This document shows positions 1 through 6,832 of a DNA stretch of 15,311 nucleotides, in pieces. Under the pieces are notes generated by a model that searched no databases, was not told the origin of the DNA, and worked only from the letters and a program-made list of their open reading frames with translations. The stretch covers positions 1 to 15,311 of the forward strand of contig JBAYST010000018.1 of the NCBI GenBank assembly GCA_041676005.1, in the 5' to 3' direction. Numbering within the stretch: the stretch's first letter is position 1; every line of letters begins with the position of its first letter. A program made the translations under genes and the position numbers. The stretch is from JBAYST01 sp041676005. Its GTDB lineage: Bacteria; Bacillota_I; Bacilli_A; RFN20; CAG-826.

Positions 1-309
1 TGTTTTGTTTAAAGCGCTATAAATATTACTTCCGTTAGAAATAAAAATTTCTAAGTAGGCGATGATTTTAATGAACTCATCGAGATTGTTTTCTTTTTCT
101 TTTTTGATCATTCTTTGATAGCGAGTTAAAAATAAATAATTGATCAAAACCAGCACCGCTCCTAAGGTGGCGATGACAAGGACATTTCGATAAAAATAAA
201 ATCCAAATCCGAGTAACACTAAAAATCCGAGATTCAAAAATACTAACTTTAAAATTTCTTTATTGTAGGAAAGACCTAAAGATTCGATTTTTAGTTTTAA
301 ATTATTCAT
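1..309 (-). CDS. TadC/TadB-like pilus-assembly membrane protein (partial, C-terminus outside window)
   Basis: Open minus-strand frame of 103 codons starting at ATG 309 and running off the left edge without a stop. The N-terminus is charged (MNNLKLKIES). Two hydrophobic stretches follow at about residues 22-38 and 43-58. Then comes a cytoplasmic-looking segment with LDEFIKIIAYLEIFISNG at about residues 79-96, which resembles the start of the T2SF/GspF fold of TadB/TadC proteins (a small helical bundle beginning with a 'L...l..la..l.aG' pattern). It starts inside the last codons of the upstream TadB-like gene (8-base overlap), with AAGAGG about 7 bases before ATG. Tad systems usually encode two such paralogous inner-membrane proteins in tandem after the ATPase, which is the order here. 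The assignment rests on order plus weak motif similarity. Confidence 0.55.
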   Translation of the reverse strand, partial: MNNLKLKIESLGLSYNKEILKLVFLNLGFLVLLGFGFYFYRNVLVIATLGAVLVLINYLFLTRYQRMIKKEKENNLDEFIKIIAYLEIFISNGSNIYSALNKT

Positions 310-1009
310 TTGGTTTTGCCTCTTTTAAATCGATCTGACATATTACCGATAGGGTGATATGAATTGAAATAAGGACAAAAAGAAAAAATACCCCGACCAA
401 AACAACAAAAAATATTTTCTCTTTGATGACAAGGAAAAATTGCCCTAGTCCTAAACGAATGAATCCGAGAATCAAAAAGGTGAAAAACCACAAGATGACT
501 AACTCAGTCATTTTCGCTTTTCCTTTTTGACTCACGGTGACGAGATAACTTTCTTCTTTACGAGATTCATCAATCAAGTTCTTTGAGATTTGTAAAATGT
601 CTCCTCCTTGATCTTCGTATAGGCGAATTTCTTCAACAAAAATTGCATAGATATTATAAGGAAAGTATTTGCGAAGATATTCAAGCCGTTCAACGATCAA
701 AAGATGTTCAACACTCGCCAGTTCTTTTTCAAAGTTTAAATCATTTGTTTCTTTGGCGGTTTCATAACCTCCTGAAATCGTCTTTCGAATACTCGTCCCG
801 ATAATAAAAGAATTAATAAAATGATAACAAAGATGGAAATTGATAATTTTCTCTTCATACTTCTTAATCTTTCTTAAGGCAAAGACAAACAAATAGATAA
901 ATGAAACTCCACTTACTATGACAGTTAAAATTAAATTTTCAGTCACTAAATAAGCCACTCCTCCAAAAACGAGGACGAAGATTATAAAGGGAAGATTGTA
1001 TTTAGACAT
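302..1009 (-). CDS. TadB-like type II/IV secretion (T2SF-family) membrane protein
   Basis: 235 residues. Two N-terminal membrane helices (about 8-25 and 28-45) are followed by a soluble helical region and two C-terminal helices (about 170-190 and 197-222), the usual layout of TadB/TadC. The segment LYEDQGGDILQISKNLIDESR (about 129-149) matches the T2SF signature around 'e.GGdl...l..la...R'. In Tad systems this protein forms the inner-membrane platform on which the CpaF/TadA ATPase acts. The start at 1009 has AAGGAG 6 bases upstream and overlaps the end of the ATPase gene by 8 bases. Its own stop overlaps the start of the next TadC-like gene by 8 bases, so the three are almost certainly co-translated. 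The subfamily (TadB versus TadC) is inferred from position. Confidence 0.7.
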   Translation of the reverse strand: MSKYNLPFIIFVLVFGGVAYLVTENLILTVIVSGVSFIYLFVFALRKIKKYEEKIINFHLCYHFINSFIIGTSIRKTISGGYETAKETNDLNFEKELASVEHLLIVERLEYLRKYFPYNIYAIFVEEIRLYEDQGGDILQISKNLIDESRKEESYLVTVSQKGKAKMTELVILWFFTFLILGFIRLGLGQFFLVIKEKIFFVVLVGVFFLFVLISIHITLSVICQIDLKEAKPNE

Positions 1010-2060
1010 CCTTAACTCCTTTGATAAACACTTGATAAAACTCTTTTAAAGAAGCCGGAATTTTCAAATTTGCGACTGAATTTGCGTAGATTTTATAAAA
1101 TTTGCTCTCTTTTCCGTCGGATTGATAAATTAATTGCGGTTCTTTTAAACCATCAGAAAAAGAGATTTCTTTGATGAATCGATTGACGATTCCAAGCGAA
1201 CTGATTTCTCTTTTTAAAAAGACAAAGAAACGAAAGTGATACCGTAAATCTTTTTCGACATCATCAGGATTAAAATTTTTATCATTCATCAACACCATAG
1301 ACGTCATGCGTTCGATGACGGTCTTAGAATCAAAAGCGTGAACGGTCGTGATCGTCGGATGTCCACTCATCGCGGCTGTTAAGATATCGAGCATTTCTTT
1401 TCCTCTAGATTCCGAGACGATCACCCAATCAGGATTTGAACGGAGGGAATTTTTAATCAATGTTTTTAAATCCAAAATACTTTCTTGAGAAGCGATCCAA
1501 TAGTTCAAATCGATTTCTAAATTTTCTAATCCGCCACTGAGCTCGTTGATATTGTCGATGATCACGAGTCTTTCGTTTTTTGGCATTTTTGAAATCAAGT
1601 ACTTAGCGAGTTCGGTTTTTCCCGTTCCACTCATCCCGGAAATGACTATTGAAAGGTGGTTAAAAATGATGAACTGAAACAGTTGTAGCAGAGCAAGAGG
1701 CAAAGTTTTATCCGTGATTTTCAGTTCTTGGGACATCGTTCTAATTGAAAAGGTGACCGCTTTATTTTCTTTACTCACTCCGACACTATGATGGATCGCA
1801 TTAAAGCGATAGCGACCAAAAGAAACATCGAGAATCGGATCGATTAAAGAAAAAGGACGTTCAGATAAATTAGCGACCTGACGAACAAAATCAAACGATT
1901 GAGAAAAATTGATTTCTAAAGAACTTTTTTGCCGGCCGAGAAAATTATGCAAGTAGTAAATATCCTTACCATTAAAAGAAATATCGGTCACATCTTTATC
2001 TTTTAAGATTTCCTTTAGAAAAGATGTTTCAAGAAACGAAATGATTTTCTCTTTATTCAT
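1002..2060 (-). CDS. CpaF/TadA-type secretion ATPase
   Basis: 352 residues. A VirB11/PulE-family hexameric ATPase that powers pilus or secretion assembly at the cytoplasmic membrane. Visible motifs: Walker A GMSGTGKT at 142-149; Asp-box-like IIDNINEL at 167-174; Walker-B region DWVIVSESRG at 211-220, whose Glu217 sits where CpaF proteins have 'VGEVRG'; His-box TTVHA at 238-242. The order and the phrase 'SLRSNPDWVIVSESRGKEML' are characteristic of the CpaF/TadA branch rather than PilB. No tetracysteine zinc motif of the GspE/PilB type is visible. At 352 residues it is shorter than many CpaF proteins (about 400-480), mainly at the N-terminus. It overlaps both neighbours by 8 bases. No prepilin peptidase or Flp pilin is in view; these could lie beyond the left edge. 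Confidence 0.85.
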   Translation of the reverse strand: MNKEKIISFLETSFLKEILKDKDVTDISFNGKDIYYLHNFLGRQKSSLEINFSQSFDFVRQVANLSERPFSLIDPILDVSFGRYRFNAIHHSVGVSKENKAVTFSIRTMSQELKITDKTLPLALLQLFQFIIFNHLSIVISGMSGTGKTELAKYLISKMPKNERLVIIDNINELSGGLENLEIDLNYWIASQESILDLKTLIKNSLRSNPDWVIVSESRGKEMLDILTAAMSGHPTITTVHAFDSKTVIERMTSMVLMNDKNFNPDDVEKDLRYHFRFFVFLKREISSLGIVNRFIKEISFSDGLKEPQLIYQSDGKESKFYKIYANSVANLKIPASLKEFYQVFIKGVKDV

Positions 2061-2451
2061 TGTTTTCTCTTACTTCGTAATAAACCGTTTTTTCATATGG
2101 ATAGAAGGTGAGGATTTTCGTTTTGAAAATGACTTTTACCCCATCGCATCGGTCGCTTCGACAAAGCGTCTTAGTCTTCGCTTCGTAATAATTGAAATCA
2201 ACTTCATAATCAAGACCATAAGAAGAGAGATTGTCATTTAAATAAGAAGTTACATAGTATTCTAGATTCGGAACATTAAAATACGGTTTTATTTCAATTG
2301 TGTTTTCATCTTGAATTAGAACGATTGCATTTTCAAAAATATTCTTTGGGAAATTATAAAGAGTGCGATTGATTCCTCCGAGTTGAAAGGTGAGGATAAA
2401 TCCTTGAAAAGAAAAAAGAATCATCGCCAGCGATAAATAGAGGTTGATCAT
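2053..2451 (-). CDS. Small membrane-anchored protein of the Tad-like operon (pseudopilin candidate)
   Basis: 132 residues, unknown family. I place the start at ATG 2451. It overlaps the preceding TGA as TGATG and has GGTGGAG about 8 bases upstream. An in-frame ATG at 2493 would add 14 residues inside the previous gene. From the chosen start the protein begins with one hydrophobic helix (about residues 2-22), and the rest looks extracytoplasmic and beta-rich. A Cys pair spaced CRSDRC near residue 98 could form a disulphide. The single N-terminal helix plus small globular domain, lying between a secreted protein and the ATPase, resembles pseudopilins or TadE-like minor subunits. However, no prepilin-peptidase site (Gly before Glu or Phe) is visible. 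The role is inferred from context only. Confidence 0.6.
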   Translation of the reverse strand: MINLYLSLAMILFSFQGFILTFQLGGINRTLYNFPKNIFENAIVLIQDENTIEIKPYFNVPNLEYYVTSYLNDNLSSYGLDYEVDFNYYEAKTKTLCRSDRCDGVKVIFKTKILTFYPYEKTVYYEVRENNE

Positions 2452-3428
2452 CAGTAAACTCCACCACTTAAGCAATAATCGGATGTCTGACAAGAACCGA
2501 AGAGATTATTTTCAAAGTAATAAGCAAAATCGAAATAATAATCATTTTTAGTTTCGCCGAGTCCTTTTAAAATCAAAGTGAAGTTTTTACCATATATCTC
2601 TTCTTGTTTATTTAAGGGCAAATAAAAATATGAAGTTGAAAGAAGACCTTCTTTAAAAGTATTGCTCGCCCAATGGTAATTTTCTTCAACATAGAGCGGA
2701 GAGAAAGATAAAAACATGTGATTATCGCCTAACTTATTGATTTTAAGTTCTAGTTCTTTTATTTCTTCGCTTTTTTCATCGACCAGGGGAAATAAATTAT
2801 CTGGGTCTTCAAAGGACAAAAATGCTGATTCATATTTAAAAGGAAGATGATAGAGGTATTCTAAAATAAATGAATCTAAATCTAAACGATAATAATGAGG
2901 TAAAATGAGTTCTTCATGAAAAGAAGAAAAATTGAACTCTTCATCTTGATAAATCACTTTATTATCAATGATTTGAAAGCACACTTTTTCTTGAACGTAT
3001 TTTTGGCTTTCCAATTCATTAATTTTTATTTCCTGAGGAGAAAATGAACAAAAATCAATTTCGATCTCCACTTTAAAAATCATGTCGTATTCAAGAATGA
3101 TATGAGCTTTGAAGCGATGCTCAAAATATAGATGGGTAGGAATGGGTAAATCAATCGTTGTCGTTTCAAAATACCAAAGAGTCAAAGATGGTAATTCGTA
3201 AAACGTCATCAAAGGTAGATCGTCATTTTCAATTTTTAAAAAGAGTTTCGTGTTTTTTAAAAATACAAAAGAAGATGGACTTTTAATCGTTAAAGTCAAA
3301 TATTGAGTACCGCTATTTTCTTCATACGCACTAGTTAGTGCAGAAGAAAATTTCGGCTTTTCTGCCTCGCCAAAATCAACCTTGAAAAGCAAAATACAAA
3401 ATAATGAAAAGAATTTAAAAAATTTCAT
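2451..3428 (-). CDS. Secreted protein of unknown function in the Tad-like operon
   Basis: 325 residues. The N-terminus (MKFFKFFSLFCILLF, then ...FGEAE) looks like a Sec signal peptide with cleavage near residue 21-22. No other membrane helix is visible, so the mature protein of about 300 residues is probably exported. It is rich in acidic and aromatic residues and in predicted beta strands. Cysteines occur at IDFC, KVC and near the C-terminus (CQTSDYC), enough for two disulphides. I do not recognise the family. A start at 3428 is supported by CGGAG about 5 bases upstream, and the gene overlaps its upstream neighbour by 14 bases. Its TGA stop forms TGATG with the next start. A surface or pilus-associated accessory role is an inference from the operon. 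Confidence 0.6.
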   Translation of the reverse strand: MKFFKFFSLFCILLFKVDFGEAEKPKFSSALTSAYEENSGTQYLTLTIKSPSSFVFLKNTKLFLKIENDDLPLMTFYELPSLTLWYFETTTIDLPIPTHLYFEHRFKAHIILEYDMIFKVEIEIDFCSFSPQEIKINELESQKYVQEKVCFQIIDNKVIYQDEEFNFSSFHEELILPHYYRLDLDSFILEYLYHLPFKYESAFLSFEDPDNLFPLVDEKSEEIKELELKINKLGDNHMFLSFSPLYVEENYHWASNTFKEGLLSTSYFYLPLNKQEEIYGKNFTLILKGLGETKNDYYFDFAYYFENNLFGSCQTSDYCLSGGVY

Positions 3429-3726
3429 TTGCGCTCCGATAATATTTAAGAAAATTGAGAACTGCTTTTCTTTTTAAGGTGAGAAAAGTTTTCTCTGAAT
3501 ATTGTCTTTTCCACCACAACGGATATTGTTCATAAAAGAATTCATTGTTGATCATTTGCTTTTCTTCTTTTGAAAGATAAGAAAAAGCATTATTCACTTT
3601 CCAAACAAAAAGCAATTTAAAGATCAGGGCATAATCTAAAGAAGATTTGGCCTTACTTTTATACAAAGCGATAAAATATGTCTGGGCTATTGTTTCTACT
3701 TCTTGATCTAATAAAAGTTCCACCAT
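3415..3726 (-). CDS. Small protein heading the Tad-like operon, possible helix-turn-helix regulator
   Basis: 103 residues, no signal peptide or membrane helix, so probably cytoplasmic. The start at 3726 has AGAAGG about 7 bases upstream. The C-terminal part (about residues 70-100) contains WWKRQYSEKTFLTLKRKAVLNF. Its '(Y/F)S..TF..L+++A...' pattern resembles the recognition-helix region of sigma-70 region-4-like proteins such as phage ArpU regulators. It also recalls small Mollicutes proteins of the MG284/MPN403 type. That likeness comes from memory of the pattern, not from a search. It is first in the chain and overlaps the secreted-protein gene by 14 bases. If it binds DNA, it could autoregulate the operon or the divergent kinase gene across the 114-base gap. 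No convincing promoter was found for this strand. Confidence 0.55.
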   Translation of the reverse strand: MVELLLDQEVETIAQTYFIALYKSKAKSSLDYALIFKLLFVWKVNNAFSYLSKEEKQMINNEFFYEQYPLWWKRQYSEKTFLTLKRKAVLNFLKYYRSANEIF

Positions 3727-3803
3727 TTTTTTCCTTCTTCTAACAACCGATAGGTAAAAAAACTTAAAGTCGCTAAATATTGAGGAAAAGTCGGCTTTTG
3801 CTA

Positions 3804-3832
3804 TTCACATTAAGTGATTAACCAAATATAAT
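3804..3832 (+). promoter_or_regulatory. Sigma-A-type promoter of the guanylate-kinase-like gene (near-leaderless)
   Basis: TTCACA (3804-3809, 5/6 match to TTGACA), a 17-base spacer and a perfect TATAAT (3827-3832). The expected start site is near 3839, only about 2 bases before the ATG at 3841. A small inverted repeat TCAC-attaa-GTGA (3805-3817) straddles the -35 box and could be an operator. The two elements and spacing are seen directly; activity is inferred. Confidence 0.7.
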
Positions 3833-3840
3833 AATTAATT

Positions 3841-4386
3841 ATGATAGTCTTAGTTGGTGCTAGTGCAAGCGGAAAAACCGAAGTCGCAAAAATGCTCGCT
3901 AAAAAATATAAAATCGTCAAGATGATCACGACGACTACTCGAGCGATGCGCGCTAATGAAGTCGATGGAAGAGACTATTTTTTTATTACTTGCGAAGAAT
4001 TTCAAAGGCGGATCAAAGCTAAACGATTTGTCGAACATACCGTTTATAACGGTAACTTCTATGGTTCTGGAAAAGACCAAATCGGAGTGAACAAATGCAT
4101 CGTCGTCGATCCGACAGGACTGAAAGCTTTTATCGCCCTAAAAGAAGAAGATGTGAAAACCTTTCTTTTAGAAGCGTGCGAAAAAACCCGCTATGAGCGA
4201 ATGATCATGCGAGGCGATTTGCCTGAATACGCACTCAATCGGATTGAACATGACCGAGTGGAATTCGCACCTTATAAATTAGCTAAAACTGATTTTACGA
4301 TTGAGACCGAACTATATACAATCGAAGAAGTTGCTGATTTAATTTATCAACAGTATCAACAATCAATAAAAAAGCACTCGAGATGA
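3841..4386 (+). CDS. Guanylate-kinase-family nucleotide kinase
   Basis: 181 residues, slightly shorter than typical Gmk (about 200). Guanylate kinases transfer phosphate from ATP to GMP in the cytoplasm. Visible features: P-loop GASASGKT (6-13); GMP-binding segment TTTTRAMRANEVDGRDYFF (30-48), with Arg34, Arg37 and Tyr46 aligning with known GMP contacts; Glu65; YGSG (74-77); Asp90; and a lid-like RIEHDRVEF region (134-142). All main GMP contacts seem present, so activity is plausible. It differs from housekeeping Gmk in parts and could be a paralogue. There is no Shine-Dalgarno before ATG 3841 and the -10 box ends 8 bases upstream, so the mRNA is probably leaderless. It is the lone plus-strand gene of this region, divergent from the Tad-like operon, and stops with TGA inside a terminator stem. 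Confidence 0.8.
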   Translation: MIVLVGASASGKTEVAKMLAKKYKIVKMITTTTRAMRANEVDGRDYFFITCEEFQRRIKAKRFVEHTVYNGNFYGSGKDQIGVNKCIVVDPTGLKAFIALKEEDVKTFLLEACEKTRYERMIMRGDLPEYALNRIEHDRVEFAPYKLAKTDFTIETELYTIEEVADLIYQQYQQSIKKHSR

Positions 4387-4402
4387 GCGCTTAAAGTTTT
4401 TT
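4372..4402. terminator. Bidirectional rho-independent terminator between converging genes
   Basis: Stem AAGCACTC (4372-4379) pairs with GAGCGCTT (4385-4392), with one A-C mismatch and a 5-base loop. On the plus strand it is followed by AAAG and six T. On the minus strand the other side gives TTTTTTATTG directly after the stem. It can serve both the guanylate-kinase-like gene, whose TGA lies in the hairpin, and the converging dehydrogenase gene. Confidence 0.6.
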
Positions 4403-4421
4403 AAATTCTAAATTTAAATTC

Positions 4422-5330
4422 TCAAGACGTCTTACTTTCGATGATGGTTTTAGTGTCTTCGATGATTCTTTCATATCTCTTCGTCCGTTTAAAGAATTCA
4501 CTGCGAACTTTTGGAAATCCGTTCACTGAAAATAGTCCACTTGGAATGACGATATCTCCATTATCATGCTTTTCACTCATCGCATGTAACGAACATAAAG
4601 AACCTTTCATCGGTGAATGAGTGAAAATCTTAAAAAATGAATTCGCTGGTCCTTTAATCCAAGAAGGAAAGTTTTTGATGATGTCGGTTTTACAAATTCC
4701 CGGTTCACTTAAAATGAATTTTAAATGTTTATTTTTATTTTCTTTTGCAGATTTATAAAAGAGATTTTCAAGTCCGATTTTAGAAATATTATAAGCATGA
4801 AAACTGAGCGAAGAAGTTTTGATTAAATCATATTTATCGCCGTGATAAGATGACCATCTAGCAATCAAAGACCCTTCGATGATGACTCGTTTTTCCTTTT
4901 TGGTCTTTTTAAGAAAAGGAGATAACTTTTCTAATAAGTAATAAACTCCATAGAAGTTAGTCCCTAAGACAAGAGGAAAACCGTCTTTGGTATATGTTTC
5001 TTGTTTTGGTTTTAAAATTCCTGCATTTAAAAATAAAGAGTCAAAATCTGGATACTTTTCAATAATGGTCTCAACAAAAGAATCAATCGATTTAAAAGAA
5101 GCTTGATCATAGATCACATATTCTAATTTAGCTTCAGGAAGACTTTGTTTTATTTCTTCAATCGCTCGTAAAGCGTTTTTTTCACTTCGACAGGCTAAAA
5201 CGACACGCGCTTTTTTATACGCCGCCATTTTCGTCGTTTCAAAACCGATTCCACTATTTGCGCCGGTGACGATGATTGTTTTATTTTTAAGCGATGAAAT
5301 TTGTTCGTCTAGATATTGTTCGGGTTTCAT
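4422..5330 (-). CDS. Short-chain dehydrogenase/reductase (SDR)
   Basis: 302 residues, NAD(P)-dependent oxidoreductase with a Rossmann fold; substrate unknown. Motifs: cofactor-binding TGANSGIG (22-29); NAG (102-104); Asn125 in GTNFYG; catalytic Ser154; YNISK (Tyr180, Lys184); and the EPGICKTDI segment after the active site. ACRS (46-49) after the second strand supplies an Arg typical of NADP-preferring enzymes. Length and overall pattern resemble the retinol-dehydrogenase-like group of SDRs, though that does not define the substrate. The ATG at 5330 has no Shine-Dalgarno and lies 3 bases after the stop of a 54-codon membrane-protein gene, so translation probably depends on reinitiation. No second copy or pathway neighbour points to a substrate. 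Confidence 0.85.
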   Translation of the reverse strand: MKPEQYLDEQISSLKNKTIIVTGANSGIGFETTKMAAYKKARVVLACRSEKNALRAIEEIKQSLPEAKLEYVIYDQASFKSIDSFVETIIEKYPDFDSLFLNAGILKPKQETYTKDGFPLVLGTNFYGVYYLLEKLSPFLKKTKKEKRVIIEGSLIARWSSYHGDKYDLIKTSSLSFHAYNISKIGLENLFYKSAKENKNKHLKFILSEPGICKTDIIKNFPSWIKGPANSFFKIFTHSPMKGSLCSLHAMSEKHDNGDIVIPSGLFSVNGFPKVRSEFFKRTKRYERIIEDTKTIIESKTS

Positions 5331-5333
5331 AAT

Positions 5334-5498
5334 TTAAAATAATAAATAATAGACAAGAAATAACGCGACGATCAAAACGAGTAAAATAACCGAAGTGATG
5401 ATGATGATGTTCATGATCTTACGGTCGGTTTTATTTTTCGAATCGAACTTCGGTTCATTGTCCGCTCGCGGTTCGAGTTTAATGCGTTTTCCCCACAT
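5334..5498 (-). CDS. Small single-pass membrane protein (54 residues)
   Basis: Minus-strand reading frame ATG 5498 to TAA 5334, with AAGGA about 8 bases before the start. The product has a charged N-terminal half (MWGKRIKLEPRADNEPKFDS, then KNKTDRK) and one strong hydrophobic helix from about residue 29 to the C-terminus (MNIIIITSVILLVLIVALF...). Predicted orientation is N-in with the C-terminus at the outer face. The family is unknown. It sits 3 bases upstream of the dehydrogenase ATG, which has no ribosome-binding site of its own, so the two are likely one translational unit. It may anchor or modulate the enzyme, or simply be a membrane microprotein. Good start signal, sensible composition and exact fit between neighbours argue that it is real. 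Confidence 0.65.
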   Translation of the reverse strand: MWGKRIKLEPRADNEPKFDSKNKTDRKIMNIIIITSVILLVLIVALFLVYYLLF

Positions 5499-5507
5499 AA
5501 TATTTCC

Positions 5508-5546
5508 TTATCGCTAATATTAACAAAACATTGTTAATTAACAAAG
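5508..5546 (-). promoter_or_regulatory. Putative promoter with three TTGTTAA half-sites upstream of the small ORF/SDR pair
   Basis: On the minus strand TTGTTA, about 16 bases, then TAATAT precede the small membrane-protein gene. The same stretch holds three copies of one 7-mer: TTAACAA at 5520-5526, TTGTTAA at 5531-5537 and TTAACAA at 5538-5544. The last two form a perfect 14-base palindrome. This arrangement fits an operator overlapping a promoter, but the region is AT-rich and the promoter match is only moderate. Confidence 0.4.
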
Positions 5547-5551
5547 CATTC

Positions 5552-6832
5552 TTATTCGTCTTCTTCAAGGAAGATTTTCTTCACTCTTAATTTTTCAACG
5601 GAGAATTCATCGGCTTCTAAAACAGTGAAATGATATCCGCCAAAATCGAATTGATCTCCGACTTTGGCAAATCCGTCGACGAACTCCTGACAAAATCCGC
5701 CGATCGTCGTATATGAAGTGTCGACATCTTTTTTATATTCAATTAAATCTAAAAAGTCATCGAGGTTCATATTTCCGTCGATGATAAAAGTCCCGTCGGC
5801 TTCGGTTTCAACTTCTTCTTCGATTTCATCGGTCTCATCGAAAATATCCCCAACGATGTTTTCTAAGATGTCTTCCATCGTGATGATTCCATCTGTTCCA
5901 CCATATTCATCGATGACGATCGCAATATGATTTTTAGTCGTTTTAAAACGGTCTAATAAAACTAAAACTTCAGTGTTACGTGGAATGAATAAAGGAGTGT
6001 AGAGCAATGAGACGATCGGTGTCTCTAATTTCTCTTCTAAAATCGCTTTAAATAAGGCTTTTACGGGCAAAATTCCAATGATGTCGTCGATTGTTTCTTC
6101 GTAGACTGGAATTCGCGAAAAATCAAAAACTTTTGAATTGTTGATGAGTTCAGAGATCGAGGTCTTACTATTGATCGCAAAAACATCGACCCGCGGAGTC
6201 ATGATTTCATAAGCTTCCGCGTCATTCAAATCGATGACCGAACGGACAATTTCCGCTTCTCCTTCTTCAAGAATTCCTTCATCTTCACTTTCATCGATCA
6301 TCTTTTGGAGCACTTCATCATCGATCGAATCTTCTTCTTCTTTTTTCTTTTTAAAGATCTTTCCAATTTGGACGAATAATTTAGAAATCGGCCAGACGAT
6401 CGGAAAGAAGATGATCTCTAAAATTCTAATCGGATAAGCATAGATGAGGGCAAGGTGATTAGCAAAGCGCTTTGAAATCGCCTTAGGCAAGAATTCACTG
6501 AAAATGATAATCACTACGGTTAAGATAATCGTCGCGATGGCCGCTCCGAGTTCACCTTTGATCTGAGCCCCTAAAATAACGGTAAAAGCCGAAGCTCCAA
6601 TATTCGTTAAACTATTGCCGAATAAAATTGACGAGACGGTGAATTCATAGTTATTAGTCAAATAAAGAGCCATTTTTGCAGACTTTTTACCTTCTTTAGC
6701 CATTTTCTCGATTCGATTTAGCGAAGCGCTGTTATAAGCCATTTCAGCAGAAGAAAAAAACACCGAGAAAACAAGTAAAACACCGATGACAATCGCTGGG
6801 ATGAGGTAACTGATCACATTACTTGAATCCAT
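5552..6832 (-). CDS. CNNM/CBS-domain transporter-like protein (CorC/HlyC family)
   Basis: 426 residues with full family architecture. The N-terminal CNNM (DUF21) membrane domain, about 1-160, contains FFSSAEMA (25-32) and SEFLPKAIS (112-120). An acidic linker leads to a CBS pair at about 211-335, starting EIMTPRVDVF and containing DEYGGTDGIITMEDILE. A C-terminal CorC_HlyC domain occupies about 345-424. Such proteins are implicated in magnesium or divalent-cation export and homeostasis; 'hemolysin' names are historical. The start at 6832 has a perfect AAGGAGG within the end of the upstream paralogue, which it overlaps by 14 bases, so the two are co-expressed. No terminator is evident downstream, and read-through into the small ORF/SDR pair is possible. 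Confidence 0.88.
   Translation of the reverse strand: MDSSNVISYLIPAIVIGVLLVFSVFFSSAEMAYNSASLNRIEKMAKEGKKSAKMALYLTNNYEFTVSSILFGNSLTNIGASAFTVILGAQIKGELGAAIATIILTVVIIIFSEFLPKAISKRFANHLALIYAYPIRILEIIFFPIVWPISKLFVQIGKIFKKKKEEEDSIDDEVLQKMIDESEDEGILEEGEAEIVRSVIDLNDAEAYEIMTPRVDVFAINSKTSISELINNSKVFDFSRIPVYEETIDDIIGILPVKALFKAILEEKLETPIVSLLYTPLFIPRNTEVLVLLDRFKTTKNHIAIVIDEYGGTDGIITMEDILENIVGDIFDETDEIEEEVETEADGTFIIDGNMNLDDFLDLIEYKKDVDTSYTTIGGFCQEFVDGFAKVGDQFDFGGYHFTVLEADEFSVEKLRVKKIFLEEDE

Noticed and set aside
2452..2493. Longer start of the small membrane-anchored protein
   Set aside because: TGATG coupling and a GGTGGAG site favour ATG 2451, which also puts the membrane helix right at the N-terminus.
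3841..4386. Mycoplasma genetic code (TGA as Trp)
   Set aside because: TGA ends several genes precisely at the next start (2451, 13696) and in the terminator at 4384; Trp is encoded by TGG throughout.
5531..5544. TTGTTAATTAACAA read as a terminator of the CNNM gene
   Set aside because: It has almost no GC pairs and no following T-run; an operator is more likely.
5718..6437. Ser/Ile-rich plus-strand reading frames opposite the CNNM gene
   Set aside because: Low-complexity antisense shadows of a well-supported gene, with no start signals.
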